The translations under genes and the position numbers were made by a program. Of a DNA stretch of 64,000 bases, positions 18,422-27,995 are shown piece after piece. Source of the DNA: Bradyrhizobium diversitatis (GTDB lineage: Bacteria; Pseudomonadota; Alphaproteobacteria; Rhizobiales; Xanthobacteraceae); the NCBI RefSeq assembly GCF_016031635.1, contig NZ_JACEGD010000021.1, positions 62,001 through 126,000 of the forward strand, written 5' to 3'. The notes beneath the pieces were generated by a model. That model worked only from the letters and a program-made list of their open reading frames with translations, had not been told where the DNA came from and did no database searches. How positions within the stretch are numbered: position 1 is the first letter of the stretch; the number at the start of each line of letters is the position of its first letter.

Positions 18422-19494
18422 CAGCGCGCGACGACTTCGACTTCGCCGTCGACGCCGTTGACGACGTTGAAACCGCGCTCATAGACCTTGCCCTCGTTCT
18501 TGGCGATGGCGCGGTATTCTCCTTCGGAGAGCACGACGCGCGGGAAGGCGCCGATCGATTCCTTGATGACGTCGCCGCCGGGGGTCAGCACCGACCAGGC
18601 GGTGTTGGCGAGCGCCTCGCCGCCCCTGTCGCTGACCAGCTTGAGCGTGATGACCGCGGCGCGGTGGGTGATGGTGACGTCGGTGAGCTTGCCGGCCTGG
18701 ACGCGGATGTCCGAGCGCACCACCGAATTGGCGTCGCCGTAGTTGGAGACGATGTAATAGGTGCCCTCCGGAATCAGCACGACGTCACCGGCGGCGACGT
18801 TCGGCACCAGCGATGCGCGCTCGCCGGATTCGAACTGGCTGCCCTTGTAGATCGCGAACGAGATCTGGTTCTGCGGAATGCGGCTGGTGCCGACGCGGCC
18901 CTCGATGCGCAGGCCGCCCGCCGGCAGCACGAAGGATTCGCGGTCCGTCTCCGCCTTCAGGGCGACGGTGCGCACCGCACTGACGAGGCCGAAGGCAACA
19001 TGCACGACGTAATTGCCGGGCGGCAGCACGATGTTTGGCGTGGCGTTGCGGTCCTCGCGGATCAGCTTGAAGGTGCCGTTCTCGTCGGGACGGTCGGCGA
19101 ACACGCGCCAGACCAGGCCGCTGGTGATGGGCGGAGAGTCCTTGCCGTACTTCGCCGTCAGCGACAGCACGCCCTGCCCCGGCGCAGCCGCGTTCAGCGG
19201 GGCCGCCGGTGGCACGGTCGTGACCGCGGGCGGCGGCATGCTGGGAGTCGTGGGCTGCATCAGCGTCGGCGGCAGGCTTGGGGGTCCGGCGCCAAGGCCG
19301 GAGGGCGGCGCCAGGCTGACGGCGCCGCCGGGGTCGGGTACCGATGCCGGCGGTACCGGCGGCGGACGATCGGAGAAAAGCTGCGCCTGCGCAGCAGTTT
19401 GGCCTGAGGTAACCAGGCACGCGGCAAGGATCAGCGCCGGCAGCAGCCTGCCGCTGCGCCGCCATCCGATGATGCCGTCACCCCCGCGTGTCAT
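18421..19494 (-). CDS. Secreted proline-rich protein of unknown function
   Basis: 357 residues. An N-terminal signal peptide (RLLPALILAACLVTSGQTAAQAQ) is followed by a Pro/Ala-rich linker (about 40-105). Beta-rich repeats come next, in which phrases such as VLPPGNYVVHVAFG, LIPEGTYYIVSNYG and VLSEGEYRAIAKNEG recur. These look like carboxypeptidase-regulatory or PEGA-like modules. A periplasmic structural or binding role is possible; no enzyme motif is seen. Confidence 0.72.
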   Translation of the reverse strand: MTRGGDGIIGWRRSGRLLPALILAACLVTSGQTAAQAQLFSDRPPPVPPASVPDPGGAVSLAPPSGLGAGPPSLPPTLMQPTTPSMPPPAVTTVPPAAPLNAAAPGQGVLSLTAKYGKDSPPITSGLVWRVFADRPDENGTFKLIREDRNATPNIVLPPGNYVVHVAFGLVSAVRTVALKAETDRESFVLPAGGLRIEGRVGTSRIPQNQISFAIYKGSQFESGERASLVPNVAAGDVVLIPEGTYYIVSNYGDANSVVRSDIRVQAGKLTDVTITHRAAVITLKLVSDRGGEALANTAWSVLTPGGDVIKESIGAFPRVVLSEGEYRAIAKNEGKVYERGFNVVNGVDGEVEVVAR

Positions 19495-19745
19495 ACCCCC
19501 TGCTTTTCACCGAAAACGCGGCAAATTCAAGCCTCTGAAACCCCAGGAAATACGGCCTCGCGCGCGATCGCTGGAACCCGATTGACGCTTGCGTGATTAC
19601 CCCGGAGCCAGCCATCCCTCGCCATACTCCTGCCCCGTGCCCTTCGCAAAGCGGCATAAACCATGCTTCACCCCTGATGTGGCGGAGCGCAGCAGCGGTG
19701 CCTAGTCTGGTGATACGGGCTGGCCTCGGCGTTAGGAGGGTTTCG

Positions 19746-20777
19746 GTGCTGGACAGATTGAAGGGTCGGGGCTCCAATGGCGAGAAGGTGGGACTCGGCA
19801 GCATCCGCCGGCCGGTCATCGGCCTTGCCCTCGGCGGCGGCGCGGCGCGCGGCTTTGCCCATATCGGCATCATCAAGACCCTGCTCGCCAACGGCATCGT
19901 GCCTGACGTCGTGGTCGGCACCTCGATCGGCGCCGTCGTCGGCGGCCTCTATGCGGCCGGCCAGCTCGACACGCTGGAAGAATGGGGCCGCAGCCTGCAA
20001 GGCATGCGCAACATCCTCAGCTATCTCGACATCCGCCTCAACGGCTCCGGCCTGATCGGCGGCGAGAAGCTCGCACTCCGGCTCGAGGATGCCTGCGGCC
20101 AAACCCAGATCGAGGACCTTCCGATCAAGTTCGCGGCCGTGGCGACCGAGGTCCGCACCGGCCACGAGATCTGGCTGACGCGCGGCCGCGTGGTCAACGC
20201 GATGCGCGCCTCCTATGCGCTGCCGGGCATCTTCGCACCGGTGCTGATCGGCGACCGCTGGCTGGTCGATGGCGCGCTGGTCAATCCGGTGCCGGTTTCG
20301 GCCGCCCGGGCGCTCGGCGCCGAAATCGTCATCGCCGCAAATCTTTCCAGCGACATCTTCACCCATTCCACGACGATCTATTCGCACGGCGCGATGCCGG
20401 AGACGGTGGCGCCCGAGGCCGGGGAGACGACGGTCAAGCGGCGCTTTCCGCGGTTGTTCTCGCCGGAGAAGACCGTGAAGCGCGAGTTCTTCGGCGGTGG
20501 CGGCCGGCCCGGCATCTCCTCGGTGATGGTCGATGCCTTCAACATCATGCAAGACCGCATTACCCGCGCCCGCCTCGCCGGCGATCCGCCTGACATGCTG
20601 ATCACGCCACGCGTCGGCCAGATCGGCTGGTTCGACTTCCACCGCGCCGATGACCTCATCGCCTTCGGCACCCGCGCCGCCGAGCGCGCGCTGGATTCGA
20701 TCCAGGAGGCCATCCATGTGCTGGCGCCGGCGCCCGAGGGCACCGCGCCGAAAGCACGGGAATCAGGTCAGTTGTGA
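19746..20777 (+). CDS. Patatin-like phospholipase
   Basis: 343 residues. The oxyanion loop GGGAARG is at 30-36, the nucleophile elbow GTSIG has Ser60, and the catalytic Asp is in DGALVNP (Asp175), so the Ser-Asp dyad is complete. The family hydrolyses acyl esters of lipids and resembles the RssA group. The GTG at 19746 has AGGAGGG five bases upstream, a strong start that excludes the longer open frame. It is followed by a convergent CBS gene only 6 bases away. Confidence 0.92.
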   Translation: MLDRLKGRGSNGEKVGLGSIRRPVIGLALGGGAARGFAHIGIIKTLLANGIVPDVVVGTSIGAVVGGLYAAGQLDTLEEWGRSLQGMRNILSYLDIRLNGSGLIGGEKLALRLEDACGQTQIEDLPIKFAAVATEVRTGHEIWLTRGRVVNAMRASYALPGIFAPVLIGDRWLVDGALVNPVPVSAARALGAEIVIAANLSSDIFTHSTTIYSHGAMPETVAPEAGETTVKRRFPRLFSPEKTVKREFFGGGGRPGISSVMVDAFNIMQDRITRARLAGDPPDMLITPRVGQIGWFDFHRADDLIAFGTRAAERALDSIQEAIHVLAPAPEGTAPKARESGQL

Positions 20778-20783
20778 GGTCGG

Positions 20784-21212
20784 TCAGGCCGTCTTGATGT
20801 AGTCGCGCAGGGCCTCCTGCTCCGACTCGTATTCCTGGACCCGGCGCTTGACGATGTCGCCGATCGAGATCAGGCCGACCACCTTGCCGTTGTCGAGCAC
20901 GGGCAAATGGCGGAACTTGCCCGACGTCATCATCTCCATCAGCTCGGCCACGGTGTCGGTCTCCTTGCAGGTCACGACCTTGCGGGTCATGACGTCCGAG
21001 ACCGGCGCCTCCAGCACGCCGGCGCCGCGCTCGCCCAGCACGCGTACAATGTCGCGCTCCGACAGGATGCCCTCGAGCCGGCTCTGGTTCATCACCAGCA
21101 CCGCGCCGATCTTCTTCTCAGCGAGCAGCTTGATCGTGGCGGCCAGCTTGGCGTCGGGCTCGACGCTCACGATCTGGTGCCCCTTGGTGTTCAGAATGGA
21201 ACGTACCGTCAT
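20784..21212 (-). CDS. Tandem CBS-domain protein
   Basis: 142 residues made of two CBS motifs (about 7-65 and 74-135). Conserved pieces are KIGAVLVMNQSRLEGILSERD and FRHLPVLDNGKVVGLISIGD. Stand-alone CBS pairs sense adenine nucleotides and modulate partner proteins; the partner is not indicated here. The ATG at 21212 is preceded by AGGGAGG at 6 bases. Confidence 0.92.
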   Translation of the reverse strand: MTVRSILNTKGHQIVSVEPDAKLAATIKLLAEKKIGAVLVMNQSRLEGILSERDIVRVLGERGAGVLEAPVSDVMTRKVVTCKETDTVAELMEMMTSGKFRHLPVLDNGKVVGLISIGDIVKRRVQEYESEQEALRDYIKTA

Positions 21213-21403
21213 TGCAGCCTCCCTGAATCGGAGCCGTCCGCCCTTGAGGCGATCCGAACTTGTTCTTCGAGTCTTCAACTAACAGTTTTGGCGCCGGTTT
21301 CACGCTCAGGCGCGTTGCGAAGCATCGCCGCCAGCGGCTTGCTGCTTCGAAACATTGCTCTCGCGGATGATGGATGAATTCGGGCCGCGCCGCAAGCGCC
21401 GCT

Positions 21404-22303
21404 TCAAATACGGTTTGAAATGTCCTGTGATGACGCATCCGCAGCATCGCCTCGAACGCGCGGCACGGGATCGAACAGGGCGAACAGCAGCAGACCGGCA
21501 AAGAAGCCGCCGATATGCGCCTGCCAGGCGACGCTCGTGGTCTCGGAATCGATCCCGATCGCGCCGACGCCGAAGATGATGTTGACGCCGAACCAAACGC
21601 TGAGGAAGCCGATCACCCGTCCGTCGCGCAGCGCGCGCGACAGCGGCAGCGCTGGAACTTTTGCGGCGGTATCGGCGTCCGAGCGGCTGAAGGACAGGAA
21701 GCTGCCGCGGACGAAGGCGAAGCGGATTGCGGCTGCCATCGCGCCCGACACCGAGGCCGAGGCGCCGATCATCGGGGCCACCGCATGCTCGTGGGTGATG
21801 AGATGGGCCAGCGCGCCGGCCGCCGCCGTCACCGCCAGGAAGACGAAGAACCTGACCGCGCCGAAGCGCCGCGCCAGCGCGCTGCCGAACGGCAGCAGCC
21901 ACAGCACGTTGAAGCCGAGATGGGTCAGATTGGCGTGCAGCAGCGAATAGGTGACGAAAGTCCAGACCTTCGCACCCGCCCCGCCCGGGATCTGCAGATT
22001 GAGCAGCGAGGAATCGTAGCGCTTCGGGATGAAGCCGAACACGTCGATGGTCCAGTTCTCGAGCTCCGGCGGCAGCAACACCCGCAGATGGATCACCGCC
22101 AAAAGCAGGATATAGGCGGTCAGCGCCGCGGGCAGCGTCAGGATCGGCTCGCGCGGAGCCTCCTCGACGACGGCAGGCAAGCCCGGCTGAGGACCTTGCG
22201 GTGACGAATCTTGCGGGGAATCCAAGGCAGCTTCGCTTTCAGGCGCGATCGGAGCGTTAGGCTTGGAGATAGTCGCCTTTACCGTCCCTGCGCAAGTGCA
22301 CAA
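21404..22303 (-). CDS. Rhomboid-family intramembrane serine protease
   Basis: About 299 residues with six or seven membrane segments. Rhomboid features are THLGFNVLWLLPFGS, the serine motif MIGASASVSGAM and the C-terminal catalytic His in WQAHIGGFFAGLL. Such proteases cut membrane proteins within the bilayer. The start is uncertain: no ATG or GTG lies in frame before the first membrane segment, and TTG at 22303 is the last candidate before the frame enters a palindromic repeat. A start at a non-standard codon or a lesion at the 5' end is possible. Confidence 0.75.
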   Translation of the reverse strand: MCTCAGTVKATISKPNAPIAPESEAALDSPQDSSPQGPQPGLPAVVEEAPREPILTLPAALTAYILLLAVIHLRVLLPPELENWTIDVFGFIPKRYDSSLLNLQIPGGAGAKVWTFVTYSLLHANLTHLGFNVLWLLPFGSALARRFGAVRFFVFLAVTAAAGALAHLITHEHAVAPMIGASASVSGAMAAAIRFAFVRGSFLSFSRSDADTAAKVPALPLSRALRDGRVIGFLSVWFGVNIIFGVGAIGIDSETTSVAWQAHIGGFFAGLLLFALFDPVPRVRGDAADASSQDISNRI

Positions 22304-22347
22304 ACGGAAAAGGCGCGAGATGTCCGGCTGCGGTCCGGACGGCCGCT

Positions 22348-22405
22348 GGGCCCCGGCCCTGCAGCGCATCACTGAAGAAGTGCTGCGCTGCGTCCGGGGC
22401 ACGAG
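22348..22405. repeat. GC-rich dyad repeat, copy 2
   Basis: CCCCGG-CCC-TGCAGCGCA pairs with TGCGCTGCG-T-CCGGGG around a short loop. Same family as 14810-14910. Confidence 0.6.
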
Positions 22406-22628
22406 AGATGCCGTGAAAACGGAAAAGGCAGGGCCCTGGGAAAGCCCTGCCTGTCCGTGTCGGTCTTCCGGTGGCCGGAGAGATAAGGAGCATCCCCACC
22501 CCTCCCCGCGGCCCGTGACCAAACTGTTTGACGCCCTAAGTACAGGCCTTGCCGAGAACCTGGAGAAAGCGGCAAGGCTTGCGACCGCGGTCACCATAAC
22601 AGGCACGCATCCGGCACAAAGCGCATAG

Positions 22629-22644
22629 TTAATTTAACGTTAAC
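22629..22644 (+). promoter_or_regulatory. Exact CtrA-type box upstream of the PAS_5 gene
   Basis: TTAA-TTTAACG-TTAAC matches the alphaproteobacterial CtrA full-site consensus TTAA-N7-TTAAC. It is 150 bases before the start at 22794. Confidence 0.5.
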
Positions 22645-22793
22645 GACGCAAAGGCGGGCACAAGAGGCCGAAAACGCCGCTGCGGCATGGACGCTGCAAA
22701 TCCCCTCCTGCACAACAAGAGAAGGGATCGCGGGTGCACTGAAGCGGGACAGGTTTGTCCCGTGAGGTCGCGCCCGGGGGTTAGCGTTCAGAC

Positions 22794-23348
22794 ATGAAAC
22801 ATCCGTCGAGCCGCGCGTTCTTCGCGTATTGGAACAAGAAGCGCGGCACTGCGCGGGCCCCCGACCGGGCCGACATCGATCCGGCTGCGGTCCGCGGCCT
22901 GCTCGGCGACATCTTCGTGCTGTCCTGCGAGCCGAACCTCGGCTTCCCGTTTCGCGTCGCCGGCACGCGCGTCTGCGCGCTTGCAGGAACGGACCTCAAG
23001 GACCAGAGCTTTGCGGCGCTGTTCACTGACGCGAGCCGCAGCGAGATCGAGGAGATCACGACAATCGTCGCCGACGAGACGCTCGGCGCGATCGCCGGCG
23101 TCACCGCGGTGCGCGAGGACGGCAGCAAGGCGCATCTCGAACTGCTGCTGCTCCCCTTCAATGCCCGCCCGCACACGCCGGTGAGCGTGACAGGCGTGCT
23201 CGCGCCGTTCGACGACGAATGCGGCATGCTCTCCGCCTTCACCCTCACCTCTTGGCGCTACCTGCATCAGCCGGAAAAACTCCTGCCGCGCGCCATCCGC
23301 AAATTGCAGATCGCACGCGGGCTGATGGTGTACGAGGGGCTGAGATAG
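22794..23348 (+). CDS. PAS-domain protein (PAS_5 family)
   Basis: 184 residues forming one PAS-like domain of the PAS_5 (PF07310) type. The N-terminus has FFAYWNKKRG and ADIDPAAVRGLLGDIFVLS, followed by FPFRVAGTRVCALAG and the C-terminal LTSWRYLHQPEKLLPRAIRK. These stand-alone cytoplasmic sensors are common in Rhizobiales and Caulobacterales; their ligand and partner are mostly unknown. A CtrA-type site lies upstream. Confidence 0.85.
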   Translation: MKHPSSRAFFAYWNKKRGTARAPDRADIDPAAVRGLLGDIFVLSCEPNLGFPFRVAGTRVCALAGTDLKDQSFAALFTDASRSEIEEITTIVADETLGAIAGVTAVREDGSKAHLELLLLPFNARPHTPVSVTGVLAPFDDECGMLSAFTLTSWRYLHQPEKLLPRAIRKLQIARGLMVYEGLR

Positions 23349-23449
23349 TCCCCGCCGTCCGCCGCGCGACAAGCCAACGCGCGGATGGCGGTTTTTGCCG
23401 GATCTGCGTCATTCCCGATGTCGTTGCCAGCGGCTAGCTTCCGCCTCGC

Positions 23450-24613
23450 ATGAGGCAACGAGGATCGGGCGACACCATCATGATATTGCGCATTCTGGCG
23501 TGGTGCGGCGTCGGCTGCGTGGCACTGCTGGCGGCGATCGGTGGAACCTGGCTGTTCCTGCTACCTGGCTCGCCGGCTCAGGGGACCGCGCCTGCGATAT
23601 CCAGGGACGAGATCGAGGCGACGCTTGCGGCGTTGAAGCCGCCAAAGCGCAATCGTCCCCTGATCGCCATCGTCGGTATCAACGAGATGAGCGAGACCAC
23701 CGACTATCTGATGCCGTACGGCATCCTCGCGCGCGCCGATGTCGCCGACGTCCTCACATTGGGGACGCAGCCCGGACCCGTCGCGCTCTATCCCGCGTTG
23801 AAAGTGCAGCCGCACGCGACGATCGCCGAGTTCGATGCTGCGCACCCCGACGGCGCCGATTACGTCATCGTGCCGGCGATGAGCCGCGACGACGATGCCG
23901 TGGCCCTGCAGTGGATCAAAGACCAGGCCGGCAAGGGCGCGATCGTCATCGGCGTCTGCGTCGGCGCCATGGTCGTTGCCAATACCGGGCTGCTCGACGG
24001 CCGCCGGGCCACCACGCACTGGTATTCGGTGCGCGATCTGCAAAAGCATCCCGCGATCCGCTATGTCGCGGACCGCAGGCTGGTGGTCGACCGCGGCGTC
24101 GCGACGACGACCGGCATCACCGCATCCATGCCGATGGCCCTGACCCTGGTCGAGACGATTGCCGGCCGCGCCAAGGCGCTAGCCGTCGCCCGCGACATCG
24201 GACTTGCGGAATGGGATGCGCGCCACCGCAGCGAAGCCTTCCGGTTCACACGCCCCTTTGCACTGACGGCGATCGCCAACACGCTCGCATTCTGGAACCG
24301 CGAGCAACTCGGCATCGCGCTGACGCCTGATATCGACGAGGTGTCGCTTGCGCTGATCGCCGATGCGTGGTCGCGCACCTATCGCTCGCACGCCCTCACC
24401 TTCGCCGCCACGGCGGAGGCACGGACGAGCCGTAGCGGACTCCGCATCCTGCCGGACAGGATCGCGGCCGACTGGCCGGCAAAGCAGACGCCGCCGGCCG
24501 CCGTCGACCTGCCGCCGGCGCGAGCGCTGGACCAGACGCTGCAATCCATCGATGCGCGCTACGGGCCACGCACGGCCGACTTCGTCGCGATGCAGCTCGA
24601 ATATCCGAGATAA
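23450..24613 (+). CDS. Membrane-anchored DJ-1/PfpI-family protein
   Basis: 387 residues from ATG 23450; ATG 23480 (MILRILAW) is an alternative that starts directly at the membrane segment (about 12-35). A PfpI/GlxA-like domain follows, with the nucleophile-elbow cysteine in VIGVCVGAMVVANTGLL and RRATTHW. The last 150 residues continue with IGLAEWDARHRSEAF but carry no AraC-type HTH, unlike GlxA regulators. The activity is unknown; it may be an amidotransferase-like enzyme on the membrane. Confidence 0.75.
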   Translation: MRQRGSGDTIMILRILAWCGVGCVALLAAIGGTWLFLLPGSPAQGTAPAISRDEIEATLAALKPPKRNRPLIAIVGINEMSETTDYLMPYGILARADVADVLTLGTQPGPVALYPALKVQPHATIAEFDAAHPDGADYVIVPAMSRDDDAVALQWIKDQAGKGAIVIGVCVGAMVVANTGLLDGRRATTHWYSVRDLQKHPAIRYVADRRLVVDRGVATTTGITASMPMALTLVETIAGRAKALAVARDIGLAEWDARHRSEAFRFTRPFALTAIANTLAFWNREQLGIALTPDIDEVSLALIADAWSRTYRSHALTFAATAEARTSRSGLRILPDRIAADWPAKQTPPAAVDLPPARALDQTLQSIDARYGPRTADFVAMQLEYPR

Positions 24614-24677
24614 CGGCACGGCAGCTCGCCGGCTGTCGCGTGCAACGGCCGACGCACCGTGTTTGCGCAGAGCGCCG

Positions 24678-25064
24678 TTACGGCATCGCCAGATGCCAGG
24701 CGCCGTTCAAGAAGCCGTCGCCGGTGATGTCGCCGGGCTTCTGGTCCTTGGCGAAAGTGTAGAGCGGCTTGCCCTTGTAGGCCCACTGCTTCGAACCATC
24801 GTCGCGGTTGATGATGGTGTAGCCGTCGCCGGCGGCGTCGCTCGCTTCGGCCTTCAGCACCGGCCAGTTGGTCGCGCACGGACCGTTGCAGGCCGACTTG
24901 CCGTCCGCATCCTTGTCGAAAGTGTAGAGTGTCATGCCCTTGGCGTCGGTCAGCACGTTGCCCTTGTCGGTCTTGCCCGTCTTGGTCGGCGGTGCGGCGA
25001 AGGCGGCGGGAACGATCGCGAGCGATATTGCCAGCGCGAGCGCGAGGCGGATCGAGGACGTCAT
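24678..25064 (-). CDS. Secreted protein with YxFxxD repeats (COG4315 type)
   Basis: 128 residues. The signal peptide (LALALAISLAIVPAAFA) is followed by two lipoprotein_15 repeats. The first has GMTLYTFDKDADGKSACNGPCATNWP; the second has WAYKGKPLYTFAKDQKPGD. The CxxxC pair sits in the first repeat. The family is periplasmic or surface-exposed and of unknown function. The gene is single and divergent from the GNAT gene. Confidence 0.85.
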   Translation of the reverse strand: MTSSIRLALALAISLAIVPAAFAAPPTKTGKTDKGNVLTDAKGMTLYTFDKDADGKSACNGPCATNWPVLKAEASDAAGDGYTIINRDDGSKQWAYKGKPLYTFAKDQKPGDITGDGFLNGAWHLAMP

Positions 25065-25210
25065 GATATCTCCTTGTCATGCAATTGGACTGCATGGGTA
25101 GGACGCCGCACGCGACCTCGTATTCCTCGGATCGCAGAAAGATATTTTTCGCTGCGCGCGCCAACGCGGCGGAATAAACTGGACCAACCGAGACGTAACG
25201 ACGGATCGAC

Positions 25211-25717
25211 ATGAGCAAGCCGCACTGGCGTCCCGCGCATCCATCCGATCTGCCCGCGATCAGCGCCATCGCGGCGCGGATCCATCCTGATCTTCCGGAA
25301 CGCCCCGAGGTGTTCGCGGAGAAGATGCGGCTCTATCCCGACGGATGCCGCGTGCTTGTCGCCGGCGACGAGATCGCCGGCTACGGGCTCGCGCATCCCT
25401 GGAAGCAGCATCAGATCCCGCCGCTCGATCGCTTCCTGGAACGACTCCCTCAAGATGCAGGCTGTCTCTATGTGCACGATATCGCCGTGCTGCCGGATCG
25501 GCGCGGCGGCATTGCGCGCGCCTATATTGCCGGGATCGCGGAGCTGGCGCGCGCCTCCGGCATCGCGGCGCTCGCACTTGTCTCGGTCTACGCCACGCGG
25601 CCGCTATGGGAGCATCTCGGCTTTCGTCCGGTGACGGCAGACGCGGCACTGCGCGCGAAGCTCGCCTCCTACGGGGAAGGCGCGACCTATATGCGGCATG
25701 ACCTCACCGCGGCGTAG
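25211..25717 (+). CDS. GNAT-family N-acetyltransferase
   Basis: 168 residues. The acetyl-CoA-binding region reads LYVHDIAVLPDRRGGIARAYI, close to the family pattern R/Q-x-x-G-x-G/A, and LWEHLGFRPVT is the usual C-terminal strand-helix. The acceptor is unknown. It appears monocistronic. Confidence 0.88.
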   Translation: MSKPHWRPAHPSDLPAISAIAARIHPDLPERPEVFAEKMRLYPDGCRVLVAGDEIAGYGLAHPWKQHQIPPLDRFLERLPQDAGCLYVHDIAVLPDRRGGIARAYIAGIAELARASGIAALALVSVYATRPLWEHLGFRPVTADAALRAKLASYGEGATYMRHDLTAA

Positions 25718-25802
25718 CGTCCCTGCCCGAGCGCCCCGCTGCAGATGACGTCGCCGGTGCAATCCGGCGGCATCATCGTCGTCTGTCCTGAATGGCGGCG
25801 GC

Positions 25803-27749
25803 TCAGCCGCGATGCTTCTTCTTCGTCTTCTTTCCCGGCGCGCCCTTCACCGGCCAGGGCGTCACCGACGGCTCCGCGCGGGCCTGCTTGTCGCGATGCT
25901 TCTTCTTTCCAAAAGGCGGCGTATCGCCGAATCGCGGTCCGCGCTCGCCGGACGGTTTGCCGCGCGGCTTGAATTCACGTGCCTCGCGCGGGCGCTCGTC
26001 GCGGCGAGCGCGACGATCGCCATCGGCTCTCTCGCGAGCCGGCGCGTGTGACCGTTCCTCCGACGGTGCCTGTCGTTGAGGCGCCTCCGCCATCGGCTCG
26101 ATGCGGATGCTGTCTTCCTTGTCCGGACGCTTGACCTTGGCAGCGAACGACTCCGCGACCCGCTCGGAAATCTCGAACTCGGTGGTGGTGTCCATGATAT
26201 TGATGGCGCCGATGTCGCGCTTGTCGATGCCGCCGCGGCGGCAGATCATCGGCAGCAGCCAACGCGCCTCCGCGTTCTTGCGTCGTCCGATGGCGGCGCG
26301 GAACCAGACGCTGCCTTCCGCCATGCCGTGTTTCGACGATGCTTTACCAGGCTTCGATCGGAGCCGCGCTGGGCGATCCTCCCCATCTGCGCCTTGAGAT
26401 CTGTCGCGACCGCGATCGTCGCGCGTCCGGCTGCCTCGCTCGCCGGGATCGATGATGTCCTCGGGCGACGGCAGCCGCGCGCGGTAAAGCCGCGCGAGCG
26501 CGGCGGCGATGTCCTCCGCCGAGCGCTCGGCCAAGAGCGCCTGCGCCAGCGCCAGATCGTCGGCCGTCGTCTCCTCGGTGAACAACACGTCCTTCATGCG
26601 CGCGTGATCGAGCTTGCGGATTTCGTCGGCTTGCGGCGCGGTGCCCCAGGCCGCATCGATGCCGGAGACATTGAGCAGCATCTCGGCGCGGCGCCGACGT
26701 GCGGGCGGCACCAGGAGGACGCTGGTCCCCTTGCGGCCCGCGCGCCCCGTACGGCCGGAGCGATGCTGCATCACCTCGGCGTCGTTGGGCAGATCGGCAT
26801 GAATGACGAGGTCGAGGCTCGGCAAGTCGATGCCGCGGGCGGCGACATCGGTGGCGACGCAGACGCGGGCGCGCCCGTCGCGCAGCGACTGGAGTGCCAG
26901 GGTGCGCTCGTTCTGCGTCAATTCGCCGGAGAGGGCGACGACCGAAAAGCCGCGCTCCAGCAGCGCCGCCTGCAAATGCCTGACGGCATCGCGCGTGCTG
27001 CAGAACACCAGCGCGCTCGGCGCCTCGTAGAAGCGCAGCACGTTGACGACGGCGTGCTCGACGTCGGCGGGCGCGATGCGGATCGCGCGATACTCGATAT
27101 CGGCGTGACCGCCTGCGTCACCGGCGACCTCGATCCGGAACGCGTCGCGCTGGTATTGCCTCGCCAGCGCGACGATGCCGCGGGGAAACGTCGCCGAGAA
27201 CAGCAGCGTGCGGCGCGTCTCCGGCGTGGTCTCGAGAATGAACTCCATGTCCTCACGAAAGCCAAGATTGAGCATCTCGTCGGCCTCGTCGAGCACGACG
27301 GCGGCGAGTTCGGAGATGTCGAGACGGCCACGGCGCAAATGATCGCAGAGCCGCCCGGGCGTGCCGACGACGATATGAGCGCCTGCGGCCAGTTCGCGCT
27401 GCTCGCGCCGCGGATCCATGCCGCCGACACAGGAGACGACGCGCCCGCCGGCATGCCCGTAGAGCCAGGCCAGCTCGCGCTGAACCTGAAGGGCGAGCTC
27501 GCGGGTCGGCGCCACGATCAGGGCGAGCGGCGCTGCCGCGGGCCCGAACTGCTCGGCATCATCAAGAAGATTCTTCGCGATGGCCAATCCGTAGGCGACA
27601 GTCTTGCCGGAGCCGGTCTGGGCGGACACCAGAAGGTCACGGCCTGCGGCTTCGTGAGCAAGCACGGCGAGCTGGACGGGGGTCAGTGAATCATAGTTCC
27701 GCTCGGCCAAAGCGCGGGCGAGCGGCGGGGTCAGGGCCGGAAGGGACAC
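25803..27749 (-). CDS. DEAD-box RNA helicase with DbpA-like C-terminal domain
   Basis: 648 residues. Motifs in order: Q motif (Q26), Walker A AQTGSGKT (K49), PTRELALQ, TPGRL, VLDEADEML, SATFP, ARGIDLP and HRSGRTGRAGR. After the helicase core comes an RRM-like DbpA domain (KNAEARWLLPMICRRGGIDKRDIG), then a very basic Arg/Lys/Gly-rich tail ending GKKTKKKHRG. It probably remodels rRNA in ribosome assembly or cold adaptation. The GTG at 27749 begins MSLPALTPPLARALAER, the typical N-terminus; the frame remains open upstream without a homologous start. Confidence 0.92.
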   Translation of the reverse strand: MSLPALTPPLARALAERNYDSLTPVQLAVLAHEAAGRDLLVSAQTGSGKTVAYGLAIAKNLLDDAEQFGPAAAPLALIVAPTRELALQVQRELAWLYGHAGGRVVSCVGGMDPRREQRELAAGAHIVVGTPGRLCDHLRRGRLDISELAAVVLDEADEMLNLGFREDMEFILETTPETRRTLLFSATFPRGIVALARQYQRDAFRIEVAGDAGGHADIEYRAIRIAPADVEHAVVNVLRFYEAPSALVFCSTRDAVRHLQAALLERGFSVVALSGELTQNERTLALQSLRDGRARVCVATDVAARGIDLPSLDLVIHADLPNDAEVMQHRSGRTGRAGRKGTSVLLVPPARRRRAEMLLNVSGIDAAWGTAPQADEIRKLDHARMKDVLFTEETTADDLALAQALLAERSAEDIAAALARLYRARLPSPEDIIDPGERGSRTRDDRGRDRSQGADGEDRPARLRSKPGKASSKHGMAEGSVWFRAAIGRRKNAEARWLLPMICRRGGIDKRDIGAINIMDTTTEFEISERVAESFAAKVKRPDKEDSIRIEPMAEAPQRQAPSEERSHAPARERADGDRRARRDERPREAREFKPRGKPSGERGPRFGDTPPFGKKKHRDKQARAEPSVTPWPVKGAPGKKTKKKHRG

Positions 27750-27995
27750 GAGATGGAGAACCTTGGTTGATTCAGGCGCGGAACGGTGATCCGGCGAACC
27801 TGAGCTGCATGCGCGGCGAACGGCCTGGCCGCACGCTGGCGATTTGATCTGGGCGCTCTTTACGCCAAGCGCCGGCAAATCGCCATGCCTATGTTGCATG
27901 GCTTGGTGGAGAGCACCGCGCCTCAAGGTTGCGGCAGACTCTTCCGGCCACCTCCATTAACCTGAGACCGACCGGATTTTCATGGGAATGACCGC

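Larger units (their letters stand above)
22304..22793. other. Intergenic region with repeat and CtrA box
   Basis: 490 bases without a supported gene. It contains the GC-rich dyad repeat at 22348-22405 and, nearer the next gene, a TTAA-N7-TTAAC site described separately. Frames open here only because of GC bias. Confidence 0.5.
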
